Assembly (NCBI GenBank): GCA_035293045.1
Contig: DATDOY010000248.1
Coordinates: 1 to 42,842, forward strand
Reading direction: 5' to 3'
Origin: DATDOY01 sp035293045
GTDB lineage: Bacteria > Actinomycetota > Acidimicrobiia > IMCC26256 > JACPCJ01
Length of the DNA stretch: 42,842 nt
The notes beneath the pieces are model-generated. The model made no database searches. It saw only the letters and a list, made by a program, of their open reading frames with translations, and had not been told where the DNA came from. The translations under genes were made by a program, and so were the position numbers. Below are positions 31,536 through 39,589 of this stretch, piece after piece; the first letter of the stretch is position 1; each line of letters starts with the position of its first letter.

Positions 31536-33487
31536 GATTCTCGCGGCGGGCGATCCGATCGCTCACGGCACGGTTCTGGAATCTTGGGTTGATCTGGAAG
31601 CTTCTGATTCCCCTCGTCGCGATGACCGTGACGGTCGGACTCCTCGGGACCTTCTTCACGGTCCGTCACCTGACCGACCAGGCGGAGATCGACCTCGAAC
31701 AGGATCTGTTTCGGCGCTCCGCGGCTGCGCAGGCCGCGGTCCGTGACCTGAGGCTCGAGCTCGCTGATGCGGTCAATTTCGGGGCGAACATTCTGGGCGT
31801 CCCCGACGCGGTCGCGCGCTCCGATGCGTCCGCGGCACAGGAACTGCTGGCGTCGGTGGCCGCCGTTCACAGCGGGGTCGATCTCCTCGTATTCACCGGC
31901 ATTGACGGCACCGGGATCGTGGAAGCGGTTCGGGGTGCGAACGGGCTGAGGATTGGGGTCGGGACCGATTGGGATGCCCCCGAGGTGGGGGAGGACGTCC
32001 TCGCGCGTGCGGGTCCCACCGCTCCGTTGCGAACGGGGTTCGTGAGCGTTGACGGGGCGTGGGTCCTCGCCACGGGCGGCCCCGTCATCCTCGATGGGCG
32101 GGTCGTGGGGACGCTCATCGTCGGCATCGGCGCGGACGCCGTCGCCGAGGCCGCGCAAGAGCGGGCGGCGGCTCCGGTGGAGATCTTCAATCGTGCGCGC
32201 AGCCTGGTGGTTGCCTCGGATGACCAGATCTCCGACCCTGAGCCGCCGGTCGTGTCCGGTGCGGGATTCATCCGCCGCATTGCCAAGGTGGACGGGCGTC
32301 GGACGGCGACGCTGTACGGCCTCCTCGATCTGGGTTCTCAGTCGGTCGGCACCCTCGCGGTGCGCGTACCGACCGGCCCCGCATTCGATGCCGTCGAGGG
32401 CGCCACGACGCGACTTTCCTTGCTGGTGATCTTGGCGATGGCGGGGATCGTGGCCCTGGGCGTCGCCTTCACGCAGGTCATCCTCCGGCAGGTGCGTCCC
32501 CTCGTCGCGGCAAACGAACGACTCGGGCGGGGCGACCTGACGGCGCGTGCACCCGTCCGCGGGCGCGACGAGCTGGGCGAGCTGGCGATGGGTCTGAACC
32601 TCATGGCTGAGCAACTCGAGGCGTCCCAATCCGAACTCGAGATGCAGGTGGCGGCGCGCACGGAGGAACTCGAACGCTTGTTTCGCGACGGCGCGCAACT
32701 CGAAAAGGGACGCGCCGATTTGTTCGTTGAGGTCGCCCACGAGTTCCGCAACCATTTGTTTGCGGTTGCCGGGTTCGCCGAGCTGATGCGGCTCCCGAGC
32801 GGGCCCCCGACCGACCCGGGGTGGGAGCGGGAATACGGAACTGTGATCGGTCAGGCCGTCGAGCGGATGCGCACCCGCGTCGACCAGTTGCTGGATCTCG
32901 CGGGGGCGGAAGCACCGGAGACCGCGTTTGACTTCGAGGAGGTTGCACCGGCCGAGTTCGTCGGCGAGCTTCGAGGGACGATGGTGGCGCTGGCCCGACG
33001 CGGCGAGATCGATCTGGCGGTGAGCCTGGCCGATGACCTTCCGGTCGTGCGCGCCGACCGCCGGCGGCTCGAACAGATCGTGATGAACCTCGTCTCGAAC
33101 GCGGTGAAGTACACGCCGCCGCGGGGGCGCATCGGTCTCGAGGTTCGCCGTGAAGGGGAGCGGATCGTGTTCGAGGTCGAGGACACGGGGATCGGCATCC
33201 CCGAAAACGCCGGCGAGCACATCTTCGAGCCCTTCTACCGAGCCAGCGGAAACGTCGCGCAGGGGGGAATCTCGTCGAGCGGGCTCGGCCTCGCGCTCAC
33301 CAAGCGACTCGTCGAGGGCCACGGGGGAACGATCGACTACCGCAGCACGCCCGGTGCAGGGTCCACCTTCACGGTGAAGCTGCCGGTGGCCCGCAAGTCT
33401 CGGGGGTCGCCCGGAGCATCAGAACAGCGCGGCGCCATCCCCGTCGCCCGGGGTGCAGCGCCGGCTCGACGCCCGCGAGACCGATGA
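31532..33487 (+). CDS. Membrane sensor histidine kinase (dCache-like sensor, HAMP)
   Basis: A 651-residue kinase. TM1 (about 21-44) and TM2 (about 295-318) enclose an extracytoplasmic domain of about 250 residues that resembles the Cache/PAS-like sensors of chemoreceptors and kinases. HAMP (about 319-365, RPLVAANERLGRGDL) leads into a coiled coil and a HisKA-like segment with phospho-acceptor H403 in VAHEFRNHLFAVAGFAEL. The N box VSNAVKYT, G1 DTGIGIP, F box FEPFYRAS and G2 SGLGLAL of the ATP domain are intact. The C-terminal tail (about 620-651) is disordered and Arg/Pro-rich. The HEFRN motif lacks the usual Pro after the histidine box. The ATG overlaps the upstream stop, and its stop overlaps the HD-GYP ATG. 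The signal is unknown. Confidence 0.9.
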   Translation: MRFSRRAIRSLTARFWNLGLIWKLLIPLVAMTVTVGLLGTFFTVRHLTDQAEIDLEQDLFRRSAAAQAAVRDLRLELADAVNFGANILGVPDAVARSDASAAQELLASVAAVHSGVDLLVFTGIDGTGIVEAVRGANGLRIGVGTDWDAPEVGEDVLARAGPTAPLRTGFVSVDGAWVLATGGPVILDGRVVGTLIVGIGADAVAEAAQERAAAPVEIFNRARSLVVASDDQISDPEPPVVSGAGFIRRIAKVDGRRTATLYGLLDLGSQSVGTLAVRVPTGPAFDAVEGATTRLSLLVILAMAGIVALGVAFTQVILRQVRPLVAANERLGRGDLTARAPVRGRDELGELAMGLNLMAEQLEASQSELEMQVAARTEELERLFRDGAQLEKGRADLFVEVAHEFRNHLFAVAGFAELMRLPSGPPTDPGWEREYGTVIGQAVERMRTRVDQLLDLAGAEAPETAFDFEEVAPAEFVGELRGTMVALARRGEIDLAVSLADDLPVVRADRRRLEQIVMNLVSNAVKYTPPRGRIGLEVRREGERIVFEVEDTGIGIPENAGEHIFEPFYRASGNVAQGGISSSGLGLALTKRLVEGHGGTIDYRSTPGAGSTFTVKLPVARKSRGSPGASEQRGAIPVARGAAPARRPRDR

Positions 33488-34647
33488 CGGTCACCGCGGT
33501 GGTCGCCGATGCGGGGAAATCCTCACGCGAGCGCCTGCGCACTGCGCTCCGCGCGGACGGCGCCGTGGAGGTCGTTGCGGAGGTGGCGCAGTGCGACGAA
33601 CTCCGCGATGTCATCCACCGCACCGCGCCCGCGGTCGTCGTGATCGAGGGAGAGATGGCCATCGAGGCCGTTGCCCTCGTGCCCGCACCATGGACCGGGA
33701 GCGACACCGAGGTTCTCGCGCTGATCGACGACGTCGCTGAGCGCGACATCGTGGCGCTCGTCGAGGGGGGTGTCAGGGGATTTGTCCGTCGAGGGTCGAA
33801 CGATCTGGTGCGAGCGACGCTCGCTGTCGCAGCCAGCGAGGTGGCCGTCGACCCGATTCTCGGAGCCCGACTCATGCCGGTACTCCTCCAGGTGAACGCC
33901 GATCGCCTGGCCGCTTCTGCAGCGCTTGAACTGGCGCGCGAATCGCTGGCGGCGCAGATCGGTGAGCTCCTGGAGACCAATGCATCGCTCACGATGGCAC
34001 GCGAGTCGCTGGCGGCCCACCTCGGTGAGATGCTCGACACGTATCGCGAGACGGTGAGGACGTTGGCGGCGGCCGTCGAGCTTCGTGACCCCTACACGGG
34101 GGGTCATATCGAGCGCGTGGCGGCGTACGCGTTGGCGCTTTCACAGGGCTTCGACCCGGTGCCGGCCGACGATCCGTCGGTGCTCGGCTACATGCTGCAC
34201 GACGTCGGGAAGCTCAGCCTTCCCGACGAGGTCCTGTTCAATACCGGGTCCCTGACGCCAGCGCAGTTTGACGTCGTCAAGACCCACACCGTGACCGGTT
34301 CCCGCCTCGTCGACGGCATTCCGTTCTTGCGGCCCGCACTCCACATCGTCCGTAACCATCACGAGCGGTGGGACGGAAAGGGCTATCCGGACGGCCTTGC
34401 CGGGGAAGAGATCCCCTTGATCGTGCGCGTCTTCAGCGTCGCCGATGCCCTCGATGCGATCACCACGGATCGGCCGTATCAGAAGGCCCGCTCATTGGAG
34501 TTCGCGGTGTCCGAGATCACGACGAAAGCGGGCACCCAGTTTGACCCGGTGGTCGCGACCGTGTTCGCGGAAGTCGTGGCGACGGACCCCGCGTTCGAGT
34601 CGCTCCGGCAAGGTCGGCCGGCTGGCCGAGGGGAGGGTGAATCCTAG
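33484..34647 (+). CDS. HD-GYP phosphodiesterase with degenerate receiver domain
   Basis: A 387-residue protein. The N-terminal part (about 1-125) has the receiver fold, but the phospho-acceptor position is Glu (E55 in VVVIEGEMA) and the conserved Lys is Arg (GFVRRG), so it is probably not phosphorylated. A coiled coil follows with a 15-residue motif repeated after exactly 21 residues. The HD-GYP domain (about 190-375) has H208, HD at 239-240 (GYMLHDVGK), HHE (292-294) and GYP (300-302), the residues of active c-di-GMP phosphodiesterases. It should linearise c-di-GMP to pGpG or GMP. The ATG overlaps the kinase stop, so expression is coupled. Its stop overlaps the convergent response regulator by 4 nt. 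Confidence 0.88.
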   Translation: MTVTAVVADAGKSSRERLRTALRADGAVEVVAEVAQCDELRDVIHRTAPAVVVIEGEMAIEAVALVPAPWTGSDTEVLALIDDVAERDIVALVEGGVRGFVRRGSNDLVRATLAVAASEVAVDPILGARLMPVLLQVNADRLAASAALELARESLAAQIGELLETNASLTMARESLAAHLGEMLDTYRETVRTLAAAVELRDPYTGGHIERVAAYALALSQGFDPVPADDPSVLGYMLHDVGKLSLPDEVLFNTGSLTPAQFDVVKTHTVTGSRLVDGIPFLRPALHIVRNHHERWDGKGYPDGLAGEEIPLIVRVFSVADALDAITTDRPYQKARSLEFAVSEITTKAGTQFDPVVATVFAEVVATDPAFESLRQGRPAGRGEGES

Positions 34648-35018
34648 GAGGCGATCGCGCTCCGGATGGTGGAAAAGAGCTCCCCAACGTCGGTATTGCC
34701 CTTGTAGAAGAAGGCAGCTGCCCCCGCCGCCTCGGCGAGGTGCTCGTTGCGGCGATCCGCGCTCATGATCACGATCGGGTTCATGTACCCGGCGTCCCGG
34801 AGAGGAGCGATGCCGTCGATCCCATTGAGCCCGGGAAGGTTGACGTCGAGGAGGATGACGTCGGGCGACGCTCCGGCGAGCATGTCGAGGAGCTCCTCGG
34901 CCGATCCAACCTGTCCGACGAGAGCGAGATCGTCGGCGCCTTCGATGATGCGGGCGAGGAGTTCGCGGAGGAGATCGTTGTCGTCACACAGAAGGATTGT
35001 GCACACCCGCGTGCCCAT
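34644..35018 (-). CDS. Single-domain response regulator (convergent with the HD-GYP gene)
   Basis: A 124-residue receiver domain without an output domain. Key residues are intact: D12/D13 (LLCDDND), phospho-acceptor D58 (VILLDVNLPG), S86 (IMSAD) and K106 (FFYKGN). It is a plausible phosphate acceptor of the kinase at 31532, which has no other intact receiver nearby, but this pairing is inferred from position. It converges on the HD-GYP gene with a 4-nt overlap. The ATG is 6 nt after a TAGAGT box, so the mRNA is probably leaderless. Its layout matches the orphan regulator at 589-963. Confidence 0.92.
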   Translation of the reverse strand: MGTRVCTILLCDDNDLLRELLARIIEGADDLALVGQVGSAEELLDMLAGASPDVILLDVNLPGLNGIDGIAPLRDAGYMNPIVIMSADRRNEHLAEAAGAAAFFYKGNTDVGELFSTIRSAIAS

Positions 35019-35024
35019 GCCCTG

Positions 35025-35030
35025 ACTCTA
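35025..35030 (-). promoter_or_regulatory. -10 box TAGAGT, leaderless promoter of the response regulator
   Basis: On the minus strand TAGAGT is followed by six bases and the ATG at 35018. The remaining divergent spacer to the CAP gene (35031-35213) holds no clear gene. Confidence 0.5.
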
Positions 35031-35213
35031 CGCGCCAGATTTGGAAGACGGCTTCGGCGACGCCCGGTGTTGTGCTCGGATTGTGATGCTCGTCCCGGGC
35101 GACGGGCGGTCCTCGTGCACCTGCGCGACGACGAGCGGGACCAAGGGCCGTTCCTCGGGGCCGAAGGTCCCATCGTGCTCAGGTCGGGTGCGTGACCAGT
35201 CGAGTCCCGGTAG

Positions 35214-35975
35214 GTGAAGCGCCTGGTTCTCGCCCTCATCACGGTGGCCGCCCTCACCCTCGGACTCGGTACCCGACCTGCGCACGCCCAGGCACCGACG
35301 GCGGCGGCGGAGATCGAGGCGCAGTTCGTCGAGGCCATCAACGGCCTCCGCCTCCAGCAAGGCGTGGCGTCTCTGACGTGGGACGAGACGCTGGCGGCCA
35401 AGGCTCGATCGTGGTCGACGGTGATGGCCTCGGAGGGCGGGATCCGCCACTCGCGCCTCGAGGATGGCATCGACGTCCCGTGGAGCCGGCTTGGCGAGAA
35501 CGTCGGGATGGGCGGGTCGGTGACCAGCCTCCACGATGCCTTCGTCGCGTCCCCGAGCCACTACGAGAACCTGATCGACCCCGGCTTTGACGCTCTCGCC
35601 ATCGGCGTCACGGTGGCCGCAGACGGCACGATTTACGTGGCGCAGGAGTTCATGGAACGACCGGATGCCCCCGTGGCCCTGGGTCCCGAGCAGCCTGAGG
35701 GCACGACCGGCGTGTCACTTACGACGACGGCCCCCGCTGCGCCCGTCGTCGAGGGGGCCGTGGGGCAGCGCGCCCCGGAGCCCTCTCCGGCGTCACCACC
35801 CGCATCTGGCGTGCGAGTCCGCGACGCGGCTCGTCCCGCCGCGACGGAACTCGCGGTGGCTTCGCCCGGGATGACCGCTCGACTCATGGTCGGCTTCCTC
35901 GGGATCCTGACCGTCGGGAGCGTGCTGACCCTCGTGCATCGTCCCCGCCGGGCCTCCTCCTCATCCTCCTCCTGA
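35214..35975 (+). CDS. CAP/SCP domain protein, secreted and membrane-anchored
   Basis: A 253-residue protein. A signal peptide (MKRLVLALITVAALTLGLG, likely cleavage after AHA25) is followed by a CAP (SCP/PR1-like) domain (about 35-150). This contains FVEAINGLRLQQGVASLTWDETLAAKAR, an IRHSR His, the GENVGMG motif and YENLIDPGFDALAIGVTVAADGTIYVAQEF, the family core. A Pro/Ala/Thr linker follows (about 155-215), then one C-terminal hydrophobic helix (LMVGFLGILTVGSVLTLVH), Arg residues and a six-Ser tail. This is a stop-transfer anchor, so the CAP domain would face outward. The role is unknown; bacterial CAP proteins are usually extracytoplasmic. The GTG start lacks a strong Shine-Dalgarno. Confidence 0.85.
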   Translation: MKRLVLALITVAALTLGLGTRPAHAQAPTAAAEIEAQFVEAINGLRLQQGVASLTWDETLAAKARSWSTVMASEGGIRHSRLEDGIDVPWSRLGENVGMGGSVTSLHDAFVASPSHYENLIDPGFDALAIGVTVAADGTIYVAQEFMERPDAPVALGPEQPEGTTGVSLTTTAPAAPVVEGAVGQRAPEPSPASPPASGVRVRDAARPAATELAVASPGMTARLMVGFLGILTVGSVLTLVHRPRRASSSSSS

Positions 35976-35976
35976 C

Positions 35977-36012
35977 GCGCCGGCACCTGCGCCGGCGCCT
36001 GCGCCGGCCCTC
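35977..36012. repeat. Three-copy 12-bp tandem repeat
   Basis: The unit GCGCCGGCACCT repeats three times with minor changes (35977-35988, 35989-36000, 36001-36012) directly after the CAP gene stop. Each unit contains the palindrome GCCGGC, so it can fold into alternative hairpins and may serve as a weak terminator. Confidence 0.65.
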
Positions 36013-36116
36013 GTCCTGGAGGCGCGAGGATCGTCCCCTCCGGGCGCTTCGGTCCCGTGCACACAGCTGGAGGTCGCCGTCTCGCGAGGTGCGTCTGTGG
36101 CTGATGTCGCTGGTGT

Positions 36117-36122
36117 TACGGT
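36117..36122 (+). promoter_or_regulatory. -10 box TACGGT, leaderless promoter of ftsK
   Basis: TACGGT is followed by TGTGAC and the ftsK ATG. No Shine-Dalgarno is visible and the -35 is unclear. Confidence 0.5.
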
Positions 36123-36128
36123 TGTGAC

Positions 36129-38543
36129 ATGGCGACCAAGGCGTCCTCACGCGCCCGATCCACCCGGAAAGGGACGGCCCGAACGTCCGCCCGCCGGTCG
36201 GTCGGGGCCAAGGCTCTCGACCAGGTGGGCAAGCATTTCGGCGAGCGCGCCGAGGAGCTGTCCGGCTTCGCGCTCGTGGTCCTCGCCGTGCTCGCGGCGT
36301 TCGGGCTGTGGGGCGACGTCGCCGCCGGACCGTTCGGCGAGGCGATCGACCGGGCGGCGCGCACGGCGATGGGCCCGGCCGCGAACGCGCTGCCACCGCT
36401 CCTCGCCGTGGTCGGAGCGGCCCTGCTCCTCGGGCTTCCCAAGGGGGAGCCCCTCCGGGTGGCGGTCGGAGCGATCTTTCTTGCCGTCGGCGGCATGGGT
36501 CTCTTGCACGTGGCGCGGACGGGAAGCGAGATGGGTTTTGGCCTGTCGGACACCGAGGCCCTGCGCAGCGTGGCCGGCGTCGGCGGCGCCGCGATCGGAG
36601 AGCCCCTCCAGCGCGGCCTCGGCGGGTGGGGCAGCGCGGTCGTGCTCGGCGCCGTGTCGCTGCTCGGCGTGCTGCTCGCCGCCAACCTTTCGCTCCGCGA
36701 CTCACTGATGGCCCTGGGGGCAGGCGGCCGCTGGGTCTGGGACCGGCTGCTCGGCATCGGGCGCCTGCCCGAGTCCGAGGACGACGGCACCGACGACGCG
36801 GCCACGACGCGTCCGGCTCGTGCCACGGTCATCGACCTCGCCGAGGACGCCGAGGGACGATCGGTGGATCTCGACGACATCCAGGACGCCGAGATCGTCG
36901 ACGAGACCGTCGCTGAGGATGACGTCGATCACGACGGGGGCGCGCGCGAGCCCGTGGTGCACGCCGAAGTGCACGTGCCCGACGACGTGCCGACGGGCGA
37001 GCAGTTGGCCCTCATTGAAGGATCAGCCGTGGCGTGGAAGCTGCCGCCGCTGAAGCTGCTTCATGCCGGCAAGGTCCGCCCAATCGATCGCGGCGCGGTG
37101 GAGGACGGCGGCCGCGTGCTCGAGGCGACGCTCCGCGACTTCGGGGTCGAGGCGTCGGTGACGGGCATGACGATCGGCCCGACGGTGACTCGCTACGAGG
37201 TGGAGCTCGCTCCCGGCGTCAAGGTGAATCGGGTGACGAGCCTCTCGAAGGACATCGCCTACGCGATGGCGAGCCCCGACGTGCGCATCCTGGCCCCGAT
37301 CCCGGGGAAGAGCGCGATCGGCGTCGAGGTGCCGAACCGCCAGCGCCAGCTGGTTGCCCTCGGAGACCTGATGGGGAGCGCCGAGGCCCGCGAGATGTCG
37401 CACCCACTCGAAGTGATCCTCGGCCGCGACATCTCGGGGAAGCCCCACCGCGTGAACCTGGCCGAGATGCCGCATCTGTTGATCGCCGGCGCGACGGGCG
37501 CCGGCAAGAGCTCGTGCATCAACTCCTTGATCACGGGGCTCGCCATGCGCAACACGCCCGAGCAGCTCCGGCTCATCCTGGTCGACCCCAAGCGGGTGGA
37601 GCTCGGCGCTTACAACGACCTTCCGCACCTCCTCTCGCCCGTGGTGGTCGACCCCAAGAAGGCGGCCAACGCGCTGGCGTGGGCGGTCCGCGAGATGGAA
37701 CGGCGCTACGAGATCCTCGCCCACCACGGGTGCCGCGACATCACGGGGTATCAGGCCGCCATCGCCAAGGGCGAGATCAACGGCACCCGGGTTGTGAGCA
37801 GCGATCCCGACAAGGCCGTCGAGACCAAGCCGCCCGAGCACCTGCCGTTCATGCTGATCGTGGTCGACGAGCTGAACGACCTGATGATGGTCGCCGCCCG
37901 AGATGTGGAGGCGAGCATCTGCCGGATCGCCCAGATGGCGCGTGCGGTGGGAATCCACCTCATCGTGGCGACGCAGCGCCCGTCGGTCGACGTGATCACG
38001 GGCGTGATCAAGGCCAACATTCCGAGTCGGCTCGCCTTCTCGGTGTCGTCGCTCGCCGACTCGCGGGTGATCCTCGACGCCGCGGGGGCCGAGAAGCTCA
38101 TCGGCCAGGGGGACATGCTCATGCTCGGTGGATCGTCGAGCCGCGTGCACCGGATCCAGGGTGCGTGGGTCGAGGAGTCGGAGGTCCGCAAGGTGGTGGC
38201 CCACTGGAAGAAGCAGGCCGAGGAGCCGGACTACGTGCACGACATCGGCGACGACGGCAACGTCGCCCATGTGCTCACCCACTCCGGCGGCGGCGGCGGT
38301 GGGACCGACGAGGGTGACGACGAGAGCCTGGTGCGGGAGGCGATGGAGCTCGTCGTCCGCACCCAGCTCGGTTCGACGAGCATGCTCCAGCGCAAGCTGC
38401 GGATCGGGTTCGCCCGGGCCGGGCGGGTGATGGACATCCTCGAGGAGCGCGGCGTGGTGGGGCCGTCGCTCGGGTCGAAGGCCCGAGACGTCCTCATGGC
38501 CAAGGACGAGCTCGAAGACCTTTCGGCCCGCTCCGACTCCTGA
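36129..38543 (+). CDS. ftsK: DNA translocase FtsK/SpoIIIE
   Basis: An 804-residue DNA pump for chromosome segregation at the division septum. A basic N-terminus precedes about four transmembrane helices (about 45-200), then an acidic linker (about 210-290). The motor domain has Walker A GATGAGKS (454-461) and Walker B VVDELND (about 578-584; most homologues have Ala where this has Asn), followed by ATQRPSVDVITGVIKANIPSR. The C-terminal gamma domain (about 735-800) has SMLQRKLRIGFARAGRVMD, which in homologues reads KOPS/SRS sequences. The ATG is preceded by a leaderless-type promoter. Two hairpins follow its stop. Confidence 0.97.
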   Translation: MATKASSRARSTRKGTARTSARRSVGAKALDQVGKHFGERAEELSGFALVVLAVLAAFGLWGDVAAGPFGEAIDRAARTAMGPAANALPPLLAVVGAALLLGLPKGEPLRVAVGAIFLAVGGMGLLHVARTGSEMGFGLSDTEALRSVAGVGGAAIGEPLQRGLGGWGSAVVLGAVSLLGVLLAANLSLRDSLMALGAGGRWVWDRLLGIGRLPESEDDGTDDAATTRPARATVIDLAEDAEGRSVDLDDIQDAEIVDETVAEDDVDHDGGAREPVVHAEVHVPDDVPTGEQLALIEGSAVAWKLPPLKLLHAGKVRPIDRGAVEDGGRVLEATLRDFGVEASVTGMTIGPTVTRYEVELAPGVKVNRVTSLSKDIAYAMASPDVRILAPIPGKSAIGVEVPNRQRQLVALGDLMGSAEAREMSHPLEVILGRDISGKPHRVNLAEMPHLLIAGATGAGKSSCINSLITGLAMRNTPEQLRLILVDPKRVELGAYNDLPHLLSPVVVDPKKAANALAWAVREMERRYEILAHHGCRDITGYQAAIAKGEINGTRVVSSDPDKAVETKPPEHLPFMLIVVDELNDLMMVAARDVEASICRIAQMARAVGIHLIVATQRPSVDVITGVIKANIPSRLAFSVSSLADSRVILDAAGAEKLIGQGDMLMLGGSSSRVHRIQGAWVEESEVRKVVAHWKKQAEEPDYVHDIGDDGNVAHVLTHSGGGGGGTDEGDDESLVREAMELVVRTQLGSTSMLQRKLRIGFARAGRVMDILEERGVVGPSLGSKARDVLMAKDELEDLSARSDS

Positions 38544-38547
38544 GTTC

Positions 38548-38611
38548 CCCCGCCGTTCGGCGGCGGGGTCTGGGAACGCGAAGAGGGGGCGGCCCGAAGG
38601 CCGCCCCCTCT
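38548..38611. terminator. Double hairpin terminator after ftsK
   Basis: CCCCGCCG-N5-CGGCGGGG (38548-38568) and AGAGGGGGCGGCC-CGAA-GGCCGCCCCCTCT (38582-38611, 13-bp perfect stem) lie between the convergent ftsK and the small membrane-protein gene, so they can serve both strands. No long T-run follows. Confidence 0.85.
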
Positions 38612-38686
38612 GCTCTGCTCCCTTGGGGCTTGGCTCGCCTCGATCCGACAGGAAGCGAACCGGCGGGGGAGCGAAGTCGAGCGGTG

Positions 38687-39013
38687 TTATGCCGCCCGGC
38701 GGATGTGGTCGTGGCGGTGAAGCGTCTCGTCGTCTTCCGCCTTCCCTGTGGTGAGGTACCCGAAGGTGGCCCTCCACGGGGTGGTCATGCCGGCCACGGT
38801 GAGGCCCGTCATGATCCTGGCGACGTCGGCGTTGTCAACGCTGACACCCCAGCTCCCGAACATGGAGTAGTCGAGGAGGTAGACGCCGAGAACGGCGAGA
38901 ACCACGGTCGCTACTCCCTTGAACCGGTCGAGCCCGCCGAACATGTCGTCGAGGACATCGACGAGCTTGATGGTCGCAAGCGCAAGGAGCGCAACGATGG
39001 CGAAGGTGTACAT
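38687..39013 (-). CDS. Small membrane protein of unknown function
   Basis: A 108-residue protein I cannot assign. A first hydrophobic helix (about 2-20, YTFAIVALLALATIKLVDVL) is followed by a polar segment (DDMFGGLDRFKG) and a second helix (about 33-50). A C-terminal region has an amphipathic stretch (VDNADVARIMTGLTVAGMTT) and a charged His-rich tail. The Shine-Dalgarno AAGGAGG before the ATG is the best in the window, so this is a real, well-translated gene. It stands alone, convergent with ftsK across the double terminator. Confidence 0.75.
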   Translation of the reverse strand: MYTFAIVALLALATIKLVDVLDDMFGGLDRFKGVATVVLAVLGVYLLDYSMFGSWGVSVDNADVARIMTGLTVAGMTTPWRATFGYLTTGKAEDDETLHRHDHIRRAA

Positions 39014-39349
39014 ACGCCCTCCTTAGGGGGGTTGTCCCTCTGCCTTGTGGGCCGAGGATCTGTGCCCGGTCCGAGAACCGGACTCCGGCGCCTTTGTGGG
39101 GCTCCGGCCGCACCGACCCGAATGGGTTGGCGTGGGCTTGGACTCCGCGCTGGCGGCGGAGGTGACATCGCGGGCCGCTGTCGCCGTGAGAATGCCGGTG
39201 CCCGACTGGAAGGAACTGGGTGGTCATGCCTGAAATCCACCACCCCACGCAGAGGGGCGCTTATGGTGAACCCGTTCAGAGGCATGGCACGGTGCCGTGC
39301 CGCACAAATCGCTCGGGCGCTGCCTGGAGCGAATGGGAGGTCAGACACC
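39014..39349. other. Intergenic spacer without a clear gene
   Basis: The 336 bp between the minus-strand membrane protein and the DUF5679 gene hold a few short open frames, but none has a ribosome site and a recognisable product. It should contain both divergent promoters. A TATGGT box (39262-39267) is a weak candidate for DUF5679. I see no RNA gene in it. Confidence 0.5.
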
Positions 39350-39502
39350 GTGGCCCAGTACGAGGGGTACTGCGTGAAGTGCCGTGAGAAGCGGACGTTC
39401 GAGGGTCAGGTCGTGGAACTCAAGAACGGCCGCAAGGCTGCACAGGGCGCCTGCCCGGTGTGCAGCACCAAGATGAACCGCATCCTGGGCAAGAACGCGT
39501 AG
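39350..39502 (+). CDS. DUF5679 zinc-ribbon-like small protein
   Basis: A 50-residue protein of the DUF5679 family. It carries two Cys pairs, YCVKCREKR and ACPVCSTKM, which form a zinc-ribbon, separated by a basic KNGRKAAQG loop, and it ends NRILGKNA. The function is unknown; the size and charge resemble RNA- or ribosome-binding zinc ribbons. The GTG at 39350 has GGGAGG 9 nt upstream and matches family length; longer in-frame ATGs add an unlikely Arg/Ala-rich extension. A strong hairpin follows the stop. Confidence 0.82.
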   Translation: MAQYEGYCVKCREKRTFEGQVVELKNGRKAAQGACPVCSTKMNRILGKNA

Positions 39503-39514
39503 CTGCTCCAGGCT

Positions 39515-39540
39515 GGGCCCGGTCCTTGGGGGCCGGGCCC
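39515..39540 (+). terminator. Hairpin terminator after DUF5679 gene
   Basis: Stem GGGCCCGG/CCGGGCCC (39515-39522 with 39533-39540) extends to 11 bp with one G-U pair and a TTGG loop. It lies 13 nt after the stop and can also serve the convergent zinc-ribbon gene. Confidence 0.8.
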
Positions 39541-39589
39541 GTCTGTGGTGGTCGCGGGGTGTGGGTGACGCGGCCGCCGGGTTGCTGGC

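Noticed and set aside
39045..39233. 62-codon open frame between the small membrane protein and DUF5679 genes
   Set aside because: No Shine-Dalgarno, no hydrophobic or known motif, and composition typical of non-coding frames.
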